DNA of 64,000 nt from Beta vulgaris subsp. vulgaris (lineage: Eukaryota; Streptophyta; Magnoliopsida; Caryophyllales; Amaranthaceae): NCBI RefSeq assembly GCF_026745355.1, contig NC_079209.1, positions 46,696,880 to 46,760,879 on the forward strand, given 5' to 3'. Shown here one piece after another: positions 34,621-46,126 of the stretch. The position numbers and the translations under genes were made by a program. Below the pieces are notes generated by a model. That model saw only the letters and a list, made by a program, of their open reading frames with translations. It did not search any database and was not told the DNA's origin. How positions within the stretch are numbered: position 1 is the stretch's first letter; each line of letters begins with the position of its first letter.

Positions 34621-35658
34621 TCTAATGTTTGAAATAAAATATGATGAAGTCTTGTAATAATTATAATTAACTAAAAAGACTTAAACAAGTATATATACAT
34701 CTTTAACACTCTTTTTATGTAACTTACAAGAGAATAGTGATATCATATTCTCTTACCAAAATTCCTTTTAAAGTGTTGTTTTCAAACTCAAACCTTTCAA
34801 AAAAATTTAACTTATAACGTCGTAACGTGAATTTTTCAATTTCTTAATGGATAAAAAATACGAAAAGTAGCAAAATAAATTATGAAATTTAAAAATAATA
34901 ATATATTTGTTTATTGTAACAGACTCGAGGCATCATCCGAGCAAAAAAAATAATTGTAATATATATGCGATTACGACATTCAAACAGGAAACTCAAAATA
35001 TACATAGATAACCAAGATATATTCATGTTCATGCTTTCTATATATATACCCCAAAATGATGGTCTTATATTTGGACATTTTTTCCACTTAGGAAAAAAGA
35101 ACCCATTTTGTCTGGGTCATTGTCTCATTGCTAATGATACTCCAAAGTCTAAGTCAATCTGAGTACGAATTTCTATCCCCACAATCCACATCACGTTCAC
35201 ATATAGATTAGGGTTTTGGATAAAACTAATTATATAGGAAGAGATAAACTCTACATGTGTTGCACAACATTTTCTTTTATATTCCAACCAGAGAACCAAC
35301 CCTTACTCCCTTAGTGATGTGCCCGGGACTTTTCCAACCTACTCAAAGACATAAAATATTTCACCGTCCTGAGTTAATTTATATAATAGATCTATAAAAG
35401 ACAAAACACACGTAAAAAAATATAAAGAACTAAAGTTAAAAAAGTAGGAGTATCTAACAACGTACCTTTCCCACATTACTACATCCATTATTATTATATC
35501 TTTGTTTTTATGGTGGGAAGATGACAGGGTAATAAGAGGGAAGATGAAAGGGTACGTATGGAGGAAAGAGAGAGCGCACAGAAGGGAGAAAGGTAGAGTA
35601 AGAGCATATTTGTTATTTTGTTCAAGTTATGAAATGGAAAAACAATTAAAATCTAATA
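34621..35658. other. Unassigned AT-rich spacer
   Basis: No recognisable gene. It may belong to the Helitron starting at 34426. Confidence 0.35.
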
Positions 35659-35885
35659 CTTCCTCCGTTACATAATGAGTGAAACATAGGAATTTGACAC
35701 AAAATTTAATAAACATCACTTTCAAAAGCCAAAAACTCATAAAATATCCTTTTATGTTATCAAAAGTAGGAGAGAGAAAAGCAAACCACACAAGTTTATG
35801 ATGAGTACTCTTGTCATTTTGTCACTTTCTTTTTTTCATTTAAGGTATGTTTCACTTATTTTGAAACGTTCTAAAATAGAGTAAG
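35659..35885. mobile_element. Stowaway-like MITE
   Basis: cttcctccgttacataatga at the left; tgtttcacttattttgaaac towards the right, with TA at both borders. The right terminus is degenerate. Confidence 0.6.
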
Positions 35886-36351
35886 TATAAGAGTGTATAT
35901 ATGAAAATAAAACTTTATTATATTTATTGGGCATTTGCTTCAACTTTGAAATGGAAGGGAATATCAATTATTACTATTAACTACCAACAAATGGATAATT
36001 ATAAAAAAAAAAAAAAAAGAACCACTAACAAATGGATTTGTTACTTAGGGTGAAGGGAAGATAACAAAATAGGGGAGTCTATGATTAGCACCAAACAAGA
36101 AAAAATAGAGTAGGTATTTGATTTTGTTTGATAGAGTCCAAAATGTTGAACCAAACATAGTATATGAGTGAGAGAAAGAAAGTGGATAAATGGGAGGAAA
36201 AAAAGACCACGTATAAAAGTATGTATGAGGATGTTAGGAAGGAAAATATGGGGATGAATTTAGCCATTCACATATATTACCACAAAAAATAAAATTCTAA
36301 CAAGTAATAAATATCATCAAATAACAAAACAATTGATAGTATATTATTCCG
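35886..36351. other. Unassigned AT-rich spacer
   Basis: A poly-A run at about 36003-36018; nothing else recognised. Confidence 0.4.
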
Positions 36352-36545
36352 ATCCCTTCGTCCATCAATGTATTTTCATTTCTCATTTTCACGTTTGCCT
36401 ATGCATATTTGTATCATTAAAATCTTTAATTATATATTAGTAAAAATTATACAAGTTAATTTTTATAATGTACAACATGACGAATCAAACAAGACCCCAC
36501 ATTACTATGCTTTTTCTTATTAATTGAAATACATTTTTTTGGAAG
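36352..36545. mobile_element. MITE-like fragment
   Basis: cttcgtccatcaatgtattt and ttgaaatacattttttt form weak inverted ends. Internal phrases such as ttttcacgtttgcc are shared with the Stowaway element at 36665. Confidence 0.4.
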
Positions 36546-36570
36546 ATTTTCTTACTTATCAGTAGTGTCA

Positions 36571-36572
<2 letters not shown>

Positions 36573-36626
<54 letters not shown>
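36573..36626. repeat. (TG)n microsatellite
   Basis: About 27 uninterrupted TG units. Confidence 0.98.
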
Positions 36627-36627
<1 letters not shown>

Positions 36628-36662
36628 AGAGATATTATTGATATAAAATGTGCATTGATTAA

Positions 36663-36924
36663 TACTTCCTCCGTTTCTAAATAAGTGCAACACTTCTTGT
36701 TTTCACGTTTGCCAATGCATTATTTTAACCATTACTATCTTCAATTATCAATAAGTAAAAATTATAAAAAGTTATATTAACAAAATTCACATTATGATGA
36801 ATCTAACAAGATCCCACATGACTATGTTTTTCCTAAAATGTAAATCACCAAAGCTAATTAAAGTTTAAACTGTGAATAGTAAACACTATGCAAATGTTGC
36901 ACTTATTTAGAAACGGAGGAAGTA
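36663..36924. mobile_element. Stowaway MITE
   Basis: Element 36665-36922 (258 bp) with TA duplication. TIR cttcctccgtttctaaataa mirrored by ttatttagaaacggaggaag. Confidence 0.93.
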
Positions 36925-37162
36925 TATATTGAAAAAATGAAAAAACTATTAAGAAACTGAGGGAATAGTATAGATAGATGAGGTAGAATCATAAATGACA
37001 ATATAACGTGATTTTTTATTTATTTTTTGTTTAGTAATAAACTAGTCCAAGTAGACTCAACTCTCATGAGTTAAAGGGTAAGAAGGGAATCCGACTCCAT
37101 TAGAAAGCTTCCAGAGACTGAAACCCGCAAGTAAATATCCATACACAAGTGTCCCAAAAATC

Positions 37163-38085
37163 TGGAAATTCTACGTGTTGGCCTTTAGTTTTGGAAATTT
37201 CTATATGTTGAATTCTTGAAATCTGAATTACACAACGTGACCTTATGATATTGATTTACAAAGAAAAGTGACATTAATGAATTTTTATTTCCATCTAATT
37301 TTGTAGTTGATCAATTTGTAAAACCATTCAATCTCATTAATAAATACTTAAAATTAACTTTTGTTAAAATAACCTAATCTAAACCAAACCCCACCCAACC
37401 CCAACCCCCTTCCCTATTACCACCCTAGCCCCGCCTCCCTCCCTTTCTTGGTAGCTACTGCAACCACCCCCTCCCTTGTTGCCAGTCCTTCCCCTCCCAT
37501 CCCCACCTTCGAAACCAACCTTTCCCTCCCTCGACCTTCAAAACCATCCCCCAAGCCATTACCACCCCTCCCCTCCCCTATCTGACCCCCGAAACAAACC
37601 CTCCCAGCCACTGCCACCCCATCCCCTCTCCTCCCCTACCCCTAAAAACATTCCTGTTACTTTTGATATTTGAGAGAGAGAGAGAAAAGGGGGTAATTTC
37701 GTGTGTGAGAATGGGGAGGGGGGAGGGGCGGTTCGGTTGTGGGTGGTTTCGAGGTAAGGGAGGAGAGGGAAGGGGGTTGTTTCGGCTGTGGTGGTAGTTT
37801 TGAGGGCAGGGGAGGGGAGGGGTGGGGATGGGGTGGGAACATGGGAGGGGGTGGGGATGGGAGGTTGGGTAATTTAGGTTTTTTTAAAAGTTTTAATTTG
37901 AATCAAGGGTCTTAAAAGTTGATTAACCTCAAAAATGAATGAAAAAAGTTATTAAAAATGGAAAAAGTCATTAATGTCATTTTTCTTTGTAAAACAATAT
38001 CATAGGGTCACGTTGTGTAATCCAAAATTTTAAGATTCACCATGTAGAAATTTCCAAAACTAAGGACCATCACGTAAAATTTCCC
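37163..38085. mobile_element. Long-TIR MULE-like element with C-rich/G-rich arms
   Basis: About 140-bp inverted ends: ggaaattctacgtg / cacgtaaaatttcc and, further in, acacaacgtgac..tatgatat with its complement near 38000. The interior switches from C-rich (about 37380-37640) to G-rich (37680-37870). No transposase. The target duplication is not clean, so the exact ends may be off by a few bases. Confidence 0.8.
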
Positions 38086-38147
38086 ATCTAAAACTGATTA
38101 GAATTGAACTTCCGACAAGAAGGTTGGGAAGTGGGAGCCCAATGTAT

Positions 38148-38406
38148 TACAAATATATTAAAAGGCGTGCGAAAACAAGAAACTGTGCCACGTGGCGCTC
38201 TCCTTAGGGAGCTCTAGTTCATGTAATCCATGTACAATAAAAAAAAATTAAGAAATTGCATAGTATAGGGTTTGATCTCAAGACCTCAAGTACATATGCT
38301 AAAGTTTTAACCACTAGGCTAAGTTGTATTTAGTGTTATTATCATAAAGTATTATATTAATAAATGAAATTTTTTTTCACCCAGGATAGCCCGACCTAAT
38401 AACTAG
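38148..38406 (+). mobile_element. Short Helitron-like element
   Basis: Starts with the atattaaaaggcgtgcgaaa and gccacgtggcgctctcc motifs seen at 34426, and ends ctag before t (38403-38406). A degenerate hairpin region (caggatagcccg) lies just before the end. A tRNA-like phrase (ttaaccactaggctaa, about 38311) is typical of such elements and is not a tRNA gene. Confidence 0.55.
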
Positions 38407-39000
38407 TAAATATGTATTAAAAGGCATGTTTGACAACGTCTATGCGCTATGTAGCACTCTCAATCTACCACTAAAATTTTCCCACGTGTCTTAACCGACA
38501 ATGCTCCAGGTGATCATTATTTTAAAAAATATATATGTTGAAAATTGGGCTCGAACCCCTAACCTCAAGTGAGGATTTTCAAAGATTTAACATCTAATCT
38601 AACATCTCCTAGTGATTCATGTTTCTACAAAATTATAGATATGTGTTGTAATTAGTAATGTGGCAGTTAATGCTTACTTCTAGCTATAAAGTTTATTTTT
38701 CTTATTTGATTTCTTTTTTGCAGTCATCCCCTTGCTCCATCACTCCTTTCGAAATGCACCACGATCGTTAGAGTCCTCTAATTTGTAATTAATTGGGTAG
38801 CGTTACGACTTATTCTTGATTGTTGATCATATCTTATTGTTGTTCTTCGAGAATACGAATCAGGAGATGAAGTTTAAAGGACCAAATTAATAACCTATTG
38901 ATAAGAATTAAGATACATTTACCACTACACCAAGTGATATATGGTGTAATAAATTTAAAATTAAGTTATTAAATAATAGATAAAAAAATATAAGTACCCG
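38407..39000 (+). mobile_element. Second Helitron-like 5' end, end not found
   Basis: Immediately after the CTAG of the previous element, atgtattaaaaggcatg and gcactctcaatc repeat the same start. It may run on towards the DUF761 gene region; no 3' terminus is identified. Confidence 0.4.
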
Positions 39001-39002
39001 GG

Positions 39003-39421
39003 ACCAATGTTTTCAGGATCGGGATCCTACTTTGGATCGTAGGTGTTGGTAGGATCGAATCGGTGAGATCGGATCGTAGGATTGTAAGATCCTACAATTC
39101 CGTAAAATAAAGATAATTGTGTTAGAATATGGTGAGAAACTCATGTTAAAAATTTATAAAAATTAATACTGACTTATTTCATTAACAAATGGTGATATTT
39201 TGTCAATAGTATAACATTGAAATAACACACAATCAAAATCTAATAGGATAAATATAATATGTGAAATCACTTTATAATTTTTTTACGATAGGATAAGATA
39301 ATGGAGTCATACTAAATTAAGATCCTACGTAGGATTATGATCGATGAGTTTCTTCTAGATCGTAGAATCGTAAAATTATAGGATCGTAAGATTTGAATCG
39401 GAATTTTAACAACAATGCCTA
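39003..39421. mobile_element. TIR repeat rich in GGATCGTAGGA
   Basis: Ends gggaccaatgtttt and aacaacaatgcct are loosely inverted. The interior repeats ggatcgtagg, gatcctac and ggatcgtaagat. Class unknown. Confidence 0.5.
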
Positions 39422-39426
39422 AGACT

Positions 39427-39696
39427 TACTCCCTCCGTTTCATTTTAATCTACACACTTACACTTTTTACGTATGCCAATGTAAAACTTTGGGGACATAT
39501 ATCTTTAGTTTTGTATTTGTAAAAATTATAAAAAGTACATATTAAAAAAATACATACTAAGACGAATCTAACAAGATCCCACATGTGACATGACTATGTT
39601 TTTATTCACGTATAAATCACAAACGAGGGTCAAAGTGTAATTTGTGAATAGTGTAAAATGTCAAAGTGTGTAGATTAATATGAAACGGAGGGAGTA
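39427..39696. mobile_element. Stowaway MITE upstream of the DUF761 gene
   Basis: Element 39429-39694 (266 bp), TA duplication, TIR ctccctccgtttcattttaa mirrored by ttaatatgaaacggagggag. It ends about 105 bp before the TATA box of the gene. Confidence 0.95.
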
Positions 39697-39800
39697 AAAA
39701 CTAGTAATTCTCAAACATACCGTGTTTGTCAAAGTAGCAAAATAACGCAACTTTTCATAATTATTATATTCCAGTTATTATATACTCCACCAATATCCTC

Positions 39801-39808
39801 TTTATATA
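39801..39808 (+). promoter_or_regulatory. TATA box of the DUF761 gene
   Basis: tttatata lies 99 bases before the start codon. A CT-rich leader (ctctctttctctctctag, about 39866-39884) follows, as is common in plant 5' UTRs. Confidence 0.7.
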
Positions 39809-39906
39809 CTCCAAGATCCCCTTTCACTTATCACACTCCACATCATTTTACTCCCACTCACATTTCTCTCTTTCTCTCTCTAGTTTCTCTCACAATTAAT
39901 ACAAGA

Positions 39907-40656
39907 ATGGTAGAAACAGAAGTAGCTGCGCTAATAGCACCATGGTTGACCCCAACTTCTCTCTTCGTTCTCCTCAACATTCTCCTCGCTACAATCTTCC
40001 TCGCCAACAACAACAACAACAACAACCACAACAACAACTCCAAGAACAATCTAGAAACTCATCATCATCATCAATATCACCAATCTCCAGACGACGGAGC
40101 TTCTCTTGTACCACCACCACCTCAGCTCGTACGTGCGCCCTCTCTCTTCTCACGTGTCGCATCCTTCAACTTCTCTAATTACTATTCTGAGTCGCACGCG
40201 TCGGATCCTGCAACGGTTACCTTCACACGTGCGCCGTCGTTTCTGCAACGTGTCACGTCGTTTAAATTCGGCCGAGGTAATGGAACTGAAAATGAAGAGG
40301 AAGCACGTGACAGTGGTGTGACTCATCACGTGAGGAGAGAGAATAAATCTGATTCTGATTCAGAGGACCGGAAATCGGAGGAGAAGGTGGTCAAGGTTAA
40401 GAAGAAGGTAAATAAAAAAGTAAAGAAAGAAGTTACTGCGGTAAAAAAGGAAAAGGAGGTGGTAGTACCAGAGGTGAAGGAAACGACGTCGTTGTTTAGG
40501 AAAAAAGATGAGGTAGCTGAAGTTAAGGAAACGACGTCGTTGAAGCGTGAAGATGAAGAAGGGGTAGATTCAAAGGCAGATGATTTTATTCATAAATTTA
40601 AGCAGCAGTTGAAATTGCAGAGGCTTGAATCGTTGCTTCGTTACAGAAATAATTGA
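39907..40656 (+). CDS. DUF4408/DUF761 membrane-anchored protein
   Basis: A complete single-exon gene of 249 residues, the only intact cellular gene here. Residues about 15-33 (LTPTSLFVLLNILLATIFLA) form one membrane segment, as in DUF4408 proteins. Residues 34-48 are an Asn tract encoded by an AAC microsatellite. Two related motifs, APSLFSRVASFNF and APSFLQRVTSFKF, follow (about 75-115). The middle is lysine/glutamate-rich with a repeated VKETTSL. The last 25 residues, DDFIHKFKQQLKLQRLESLL to the end, are a clear DUF761 (cotton-fibre/avirulence-associated) motif. The start is supported by the TATA box 99 bases upstream and by the membrane segment starting soon after. Family members are stress- or elicitor-induced plant proteins of unknown biochemical function; A70-type proteins belong here. 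Promoter and 3' flank are both hemmed in by transposons. Confidence 0.93.
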   Translation: MVETEVAALIAPWLTPTSLFVLLNILLATIFLANNNNNNNHNNNSKNNLETHHHHQYHQSPDDGASLVPPPPQLVRAPSLFSRVASFNFSNYYSESHASDPATVTFTRAPSFLQRVTSFKFGRGNGTENEEEARDSGVTHHVRRENKSDSDSEDRKSEEKVVKVKKKVNKKVKKEVTAVKKEKEVVVPEVKETTSLFRKKDEVAEVKETTSLKREDEEGVDSKADDFIHKFKQQLKLQRLESLLRYRNN

Positions 40657-41082
40657 AGAATCAAGTTTGAAGGGTGTTTTTGTCTTTTACTATGTACTAC
40701 TATTAGGGTTTAGATATTTATTTGTTTCATCTACTTTTTTGCTTTACAGCCTATTTTATTTTTTTACTAGCGGTAATATTTAAGCTACTGTGTCTTTACC
40801 CGTAAAAAGAAGTTACTGTATTTTTCTTTTTGAGTGTTTTATCTTTTTGGGAGGAGCAATTGGGTTGCAACTTGCAAAGCACATGGGTGCTCAATTTTGT
40901 GGTAAATATAAGATTATTTATAGGTCATGGTCTCATGGGGAGAAGACAATTTTACAACAGGTAGTTAACCCACTAAAAATAGAGAATTAAAAAACTATTA
41001 TATCTGATGAGTTAAATTTCACTATTTATTTATTTCTATTAGTAGTGGGTTGTCCCACTGAATAGATAAAGTTTTTTCCGTC
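40657..41082 (+). other. 3' flank of the DUF761 gene
   Basis: T-rich sequence likely includes the 3' UTR; no clear canonical poly-A signal. A 66-codon frame at 40790 has no recognisable domain and is probably chance. Confidence 0.5.
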
Positions 41083-41352
41083 AAGTATGTTAGATTAATG
41101 ATTCAAACGTGGAGTTTGTTAGGTTAGTTGGAATTAGTAATGTTAGTAGTGGGAGTACATGCAGTATGTAGTGGCTTTAATCATGGGATTATGGGAATAT
41201 TGTTCCTCTTTATTAGGATTAGTTGGTTATCCTTATTTCTATAAATTAGGAGTCTTTACTGTTTTGTATGTTACGTTGAATATGAGTAATATATTAGTTT
41301 GATGAAATTCTATCTATTCTCTTCTTGTTATCTCTAAACTTTCAACAAAGTA
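41083..41352 (+). mobile_element. Solo LTR, short (Copia/TRIM type)
   Basis: LTR 41088-41347 (260 bp): tgttagatta...actttcaaca, flanked by a perfect 5-bp duplication aagta. TATA-like ctataaatta at about 41240. No internal region, so LTR-LTR recombination removed it. Confidence 0.9.
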
Positions 41353-42270
41353 TTGGAGAAGTGTACAAATATTGATGACATATCTGAAAAAGAAAAAAAA
41401 AATCAAAGGCTTTTGAATTTTTGTTCGTTTGCCAATCAAGATCATTTTTCTAGAAAAAAAAAGACACTTTAATTTGCTAGGACAATAAAATGACATATGC
41501 TAATCTTAAGACAACGAAACTATGAAAGACACTTTTAAGTTTTAACCAGTTGGTCCATATTTGTGAGAAACTTATCAAACTGTTCGGGAGTGAACAAAGA
41601 CTCAAAGAGTTATGGTCGACATCTCTCTAGTAAAAGTAACTATGATTATTTAGTTTTTCTATGTAAAATTTTCTTAATTATTTTTTGTCATCTTTAAATA
41701 TGCGGACATATATTTTTGGATGTTTAATAATAATATTATGGATGTGTAAACATATATTTTTGGATTTACTGGAAAAACTAAAGCAAGTAAGATGTGTCAT
41801 GATTTATAGATGTGATATGTAATATTTGGATGTACAAAATATAAATATATTAATAAATGTAAGATGAAAAAACCATAATTATTGTGCAAATATAGATATG
41901 GATGTACATATTATAATATGGATGTACTAATACAATATTTTTGGAAATAATTCATATAAGATACAAAACCATTATGGATGTGCAAATATAATTTTTGGAT
42001 ATACAAAAGAAATCAAATGGATGAACAAAGTAGATTTTGGATGTACAAAATATAGTATGTAGAAAGATAACAAAGTGAAAAATGAGATTCTCTTTTTAAT
42101 TTTACCCAAAACATAACTAGAATTGACCTTTATTTTGTCTTTATGTGAATCACAAGAGTTTCTTCATTGGTGAAGGGTTCACATTGAGCCTTAACTATGA
42201 TTTTGAATTAGTTGGGCTCGCCACAACTTCATGGAACAGATCAGTGCTCAAGTCCGACCCATTACCATTA
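41353..42270. other. AT-rich region with degenerate TTTTTGGATGT repeats
   Basis: Between about 41700 and 42060, words such as tatggatgtaca and atttttggat recur irregularly. No gene recognised. Confidence 0.5.
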
Positions 42271-42791
42271 TCTTTATTATATAAGCCAAGGTAGGAGGTG
42301 TGGTGTCCTCTTTTGAAGTGACTAAAATACCCTTAATGATCTAATTAATGGAATGAAAAAAATTACAAAAGCAAATCATTTAAAAATTCTCATTCCAACT
42401 TGCCATTTAAAACAAGTTTAAAATGGTATATGCATCAAATGCTTCAATCAAAAATTAAATGGACAAAATATTTATACCTTATAAAAAAATATGGCATACA
42501 TAACGTGCATATGAAAAGTCTGAACATTCACTACATTTGATACTCTTTAATTCAGTTAAACCGACTCATTATTTTTGTTATTTCTGTTCAATATTCATTC
42601 ACAAAAAATTAATGTTAACAATCACTCACAACCTTTTTATTTTTTTACATTAGCGAATTAATATATCTAAATTCATCTAACTGTTGAATTTTTCATATTT
42701 AAGTTTAATCATAAATAAAGTACGAATGGAGTATCTAATAGAATAACAAATTTTGAAATTAACGCACGCATCGCGTGCATATGAAGGCTAG
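42271..42791 (+). mobile_element. Non-autonomous Helitron
   Basis: Starts tctttattatataag after an A and ends ctag (42788-42791) before a T. The 3' hairpin is gcacgc-atc-gcgtgc (42764-42778), a perfect 6-bp stem 9 bases before the CTAG. 521 bp, no coding capacity. The terminal structure is the Helitron signature. Confidence 0.8.
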
Positions 42792-42914
42792 TTGCTCTCA
42801 ATGGTACCACTATTGATCACTTTCCATTCGGCTTGGGCAATAGACCATATTTCTCCAGCCACTAATCCAGAGATCCATGCAATGAAAAGGAAGTGTCAAC
42901 ATCGTGGCTTGACG

Positions 42915-43222
42915 ACCCGTTTGGTTAGTGGTAATAATGGTAATGATATTTAGTGTAAATTTATAAAGAAGTTCTCATGTCAATGACCATGGGAATGAAA
43001 CTTTCTCACAAAATAGGGGTTTCCCTTCATATATTTCCATTACCATACAATGCCACTTTGTCAAGTGGTAAATGGTAATGGATAGTAATGAGATTTTAGG
43101 AAGAAAATGGATATCTTGGGATAAAGTAGCATTACCATAGGTAATGATATTGGATTTTTAGCACAATTTATGGTATAATGCATTACCATTTCCACCATTT
43201 ATGCCTTCTTACCAAATGGACC
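42915..43222. mobile_element. MITE with GTTTGGTTAGTGGTAA ends
   Basis: acccgtttggttagtggtaa at the left; ttcttaccaaatggacc at the right. The interior is rich in ggtaatg / cattacc. Superfamily uncertain (PIF/Harbinger or hAT). Confidence 0.65.
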
Positions 43223-43491
43223 ATAAGTGTTAGCAATGAGTTTAGAGCAATCCAAGCTTCTGAGTTGACCTTTCTAGACCAACCACGACCCTTGGAACTC
43301 ATTTGGCTCTAGATAAGGTGGAGGTGCCGATGGGTTAAGAATCAGCCACAATCGTAGAGAATGTCAGTAGGAAACTTCACAAATCACAAATTTATTATTG
43401 ATATCACTAAATTAAAGAGACATATATATACAATTGGTATTTAGGATGTAGAATTGTAAATTAAGGCAACTATCTAAAAGCTATTTCCTCC

Positions 43492-43716
43492 GCTGCATTA
43501 ATTAATGCAACACTTGTTTTTGACACGAAGATTTAGGACGGAGGTGGAAGTGAGATAGTGTGTTAAATTTTTATATTAAAATAAGGAGAGAAAGAAATTG
43601 TTTAGTGTAAGTGATTCCATATGTAGGTATATCTCTTTTTCCATGTATAGAAGTGTTTCATTAATTAAAGAATACTTAAAAAGACAAGTATTGCAATAAT
43701 TTTGGAGGAGAAAGTA
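43492..43716. mobile_element. Stowaway-like MITE
   Basis: tttcctccgctgcattaatt...tattgcaataattttggagg with TA on both sides (43492-43493, 43715-43716). Confidence 0.75.
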
Positions 43717-43894
43717 GACTTGTGCACAGCTGGACAGTGCCATCTCACAAGACGAGCCGACTGGCTGAGACACTGTAGCAGGTTGTGCCTTGGCCCGTAT
43801 TGTTAAGTGCAGGATGTGTCGTGCCAGGACAACTTTGAGAACTAATAAATCGTGGATCAAGGATCCTTGGGTCCAATGATATGGCTTCCTATCT
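43717..43894. other. GC-richer repeat-like stretch
   Basis: Includes ggctgagacactgtagcagg and gtgtcgtgccagg, similar in style to 44510-44860. Possibly two parts of one older repeat split by the hAT element at 43903. Not a gene. Confidence 0.35.
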
Positions 43895-44442
43895 GCTACA
43901 TGTAGGGGTGAAAGTTATTCGATTAAAATTCAAAATCCAATACAACCGGATTCGAATTGTGTTCAAATTGGATTCAGATTGAACATTTTTGAAAAATTGG
44001 ATTCTCGGATCGAATTGGATTGAGGGTAATTGGATCCAAAAATCCCATACAACCAAATAGTAATATGCCTTGTATTGTGTATCTGGATTAGGCTTAAGTG
44101 CTTAATTGATTTTTTTTTTAGAAAAAAGCCTAGTCCATACCCCATTAGGCGTAGCACTTCAACCCATCCCCTAAAACCCTAACAGCACTTAATTCCTCAT
44201 TTCCTAAATCTACTAGGCAGATATTGTGCTTAATTTATTTCATCGAAAAACTAAGTTTTAAAAAATCGGATTTTCAAATTGAATCTAATCTAGAGTATGA
44301 AAAATCAGATTGGATTGGATCTGATTTGAACTCTAATTGGTTTTGATTCCGATTGGAAAACTAAAATTCAAATTTTGTTCGGATCGGATTGGATTAGGCC
44401 CTAATCCAAACCGTAAACGGAACTTTCACCCCTAGCTACATG
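43895..44442. mobile_element. hAT element, non-autonomous
   Basis: Element 43903-44434 (532 bp): taggggtgaaagtt...aactttcaccccta with a perfect 8-bp duplication gctacatg. The interior is rich in gattggattc-type words on both strands. No transposase. Confidence 0.95.
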
Positions 44443-45180
44443 GGAGACCAAAATTTAAATCTTGGTAGAAGAGAAAATTTCAATATCGTTCGGGTGAGGG
44501 GGGGATTGGGGCTTGTTGGGCCTCTGGGTGAGTCGTCCTGTGCGAGGGTAGTCCAAAGGAAATTTTTCTTACCATGGGGTTACCGAAAGGGACCTACCAA
44601 AACAAAACCATGGCATGATCAGGTCCATATGCCTTGGGGCCCGATTCGTGCCTCTTGCGGGTCACTCGTGCTAAAAGCAGGATTGCACGGTCCGGATGCA
44701 TGCTCATGCATAAATCGGCCATCAATTTTTTTTATAGCTACGACACTTCTGTGAAACGCTCAAAGACCACCGGGCCCAGTCGTGTTCTAACAAACTCGGG
44801 CCTTCCATTAGTCTGGCCAGATCGGGCCACCTACTGATCATCCCGGCCCACTACTAGGTCTAGGAGAAAGTACTATTTACTCAAGAAATTATCCATTGTA
44901 GGATCTAAATTTTGGTTTATTTGTGATTTTGAGGACTTAATAATATTGAAAGTTTTGGTTTTGGGGCATCAATTTCAAAAGTTTTTTGTTTTCGGGGACA
45001 CAAATAACTTGTATTCAAGTAAGTTATAATCAAAATTACACCCCTCTTCTTAAATAACCAAGCTAACGAGTGCATGGCAATATTACAACCTTCAACCATC
45101 ATTTGCAGCTATAATAAATAATCTTATTTAATTATTTAAAGTGCTTCCTTGTGAGCTCCCAAACTCCTATGCCTCAATGG
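44443..45180. other. Unassigned repeat-like region
   Basis: 44440-44860 contains GC-rich words such as gggcccgattcgtgc, cgggcccagtcgtg and gatcgggccacc. A frame at 44440-44754 has no domain. 44870-45180 is AT-rich with nothing recognised. Confidence 0.4.
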
Positions 45181-46080
45181 AGACATATTCTAAAAAAAAG
45201 TAATTGTCAGGCAAAAGCCAGGATCAAATCCACAGGGAGATAACTATACTATAACGTCCGAACTCTAATGTTATGCTAACTAAATCAGATAAAAAAAGTT
45301 TTTTACTAAACTACTTGCAAATAATTAAATCACAAATATTAAATAAGGAAAACACTAGGGAAACGGTTTATTATGTATGCAATTCAGGAAATCAATAATG
45401 AATGAAGAAACTTAATAAATCAATCTAACTAGCTAGGGCACATGTAATTTCTCTCGAACATTACCTCGCTCGAAACTCATTGAGCTGCTCTTGCATGGTC
45501 ATAGATCGCTAAGCCTGCTATTGAGAACCTATACAAAATCCTACCTACCTCTTCGTCTATAACATTGTATTGCAATAATAATCAACACAGTTGGCCAAAC
45601 TTGTAGATTAACATAAATAACTCAATAGCGAGAATTAAACTATTCAATGAATTAAATAATTATTAAATCAATCCCTCATATGCATACATATATCCCCAAA
45701 TTCCTAGAAAGTAAACTACTCACACACAATTGGGGAAAACATAATCACCATAATAGAAGCAAACATCGTAGGCTAGTAATGAAGAATAGATAAGAAAGAT
45801 TTCCAATTGTAGAACAAATCTAGAAACCAATTACTTCTATTAAGACTTCAATGTATTTGAGAATGAAATTAAGCTAGCACTAATGGAATGAAGGCAAGCT
45901 AAGGGCCACGATTTTATTGAAATCTGCAACCTTTAATGTGAAGGTTGAGGTTAACCCTAAAACACAGCCCTTTAAGATAAAGGGCTGCGATTTAGGGCTA
46001 ATCGCATCCCTTTAACGCCCCAAATAACTCCAACCCGTCAATCTATCCACGCTCATACAGTCCACAAGTTACACTTCTCA
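45181..46080 (-). mobile_element. Probable LTR fragment
   Basis: gccaggatcaaatccacagg near 45208 is the complement of the ctgtggattcgaccctac motif near the 3' end of the LTR at 56730, a common feature of plant LTRs. No intact ends or target duplication found. Confidence 0.4.
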
Positions 46081-46103
46081 AATCTCACCGCTGTGTATCT
46101 CAA

Positions 46104-46126
46104 CTCTCTCTCTCTCTCTCTCTCTC
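46104..46126. repeat. (CT)n microsatellite
   Basis: About 11 CT units. Confidence 0.9.

Noticed and set aside
38240..38620. tRNA-like phrases (ttaaccactaggctaa; gggctcgaacccctaac)
   Set aside because: No cloverleaf can be built; such phrases are common in Helitron and SINE sequence.
40790..40990. 66-codon frame downstream of the DUF761 gene
   Set aside because: No domain, no promoter, low-complexity start; likely chance.
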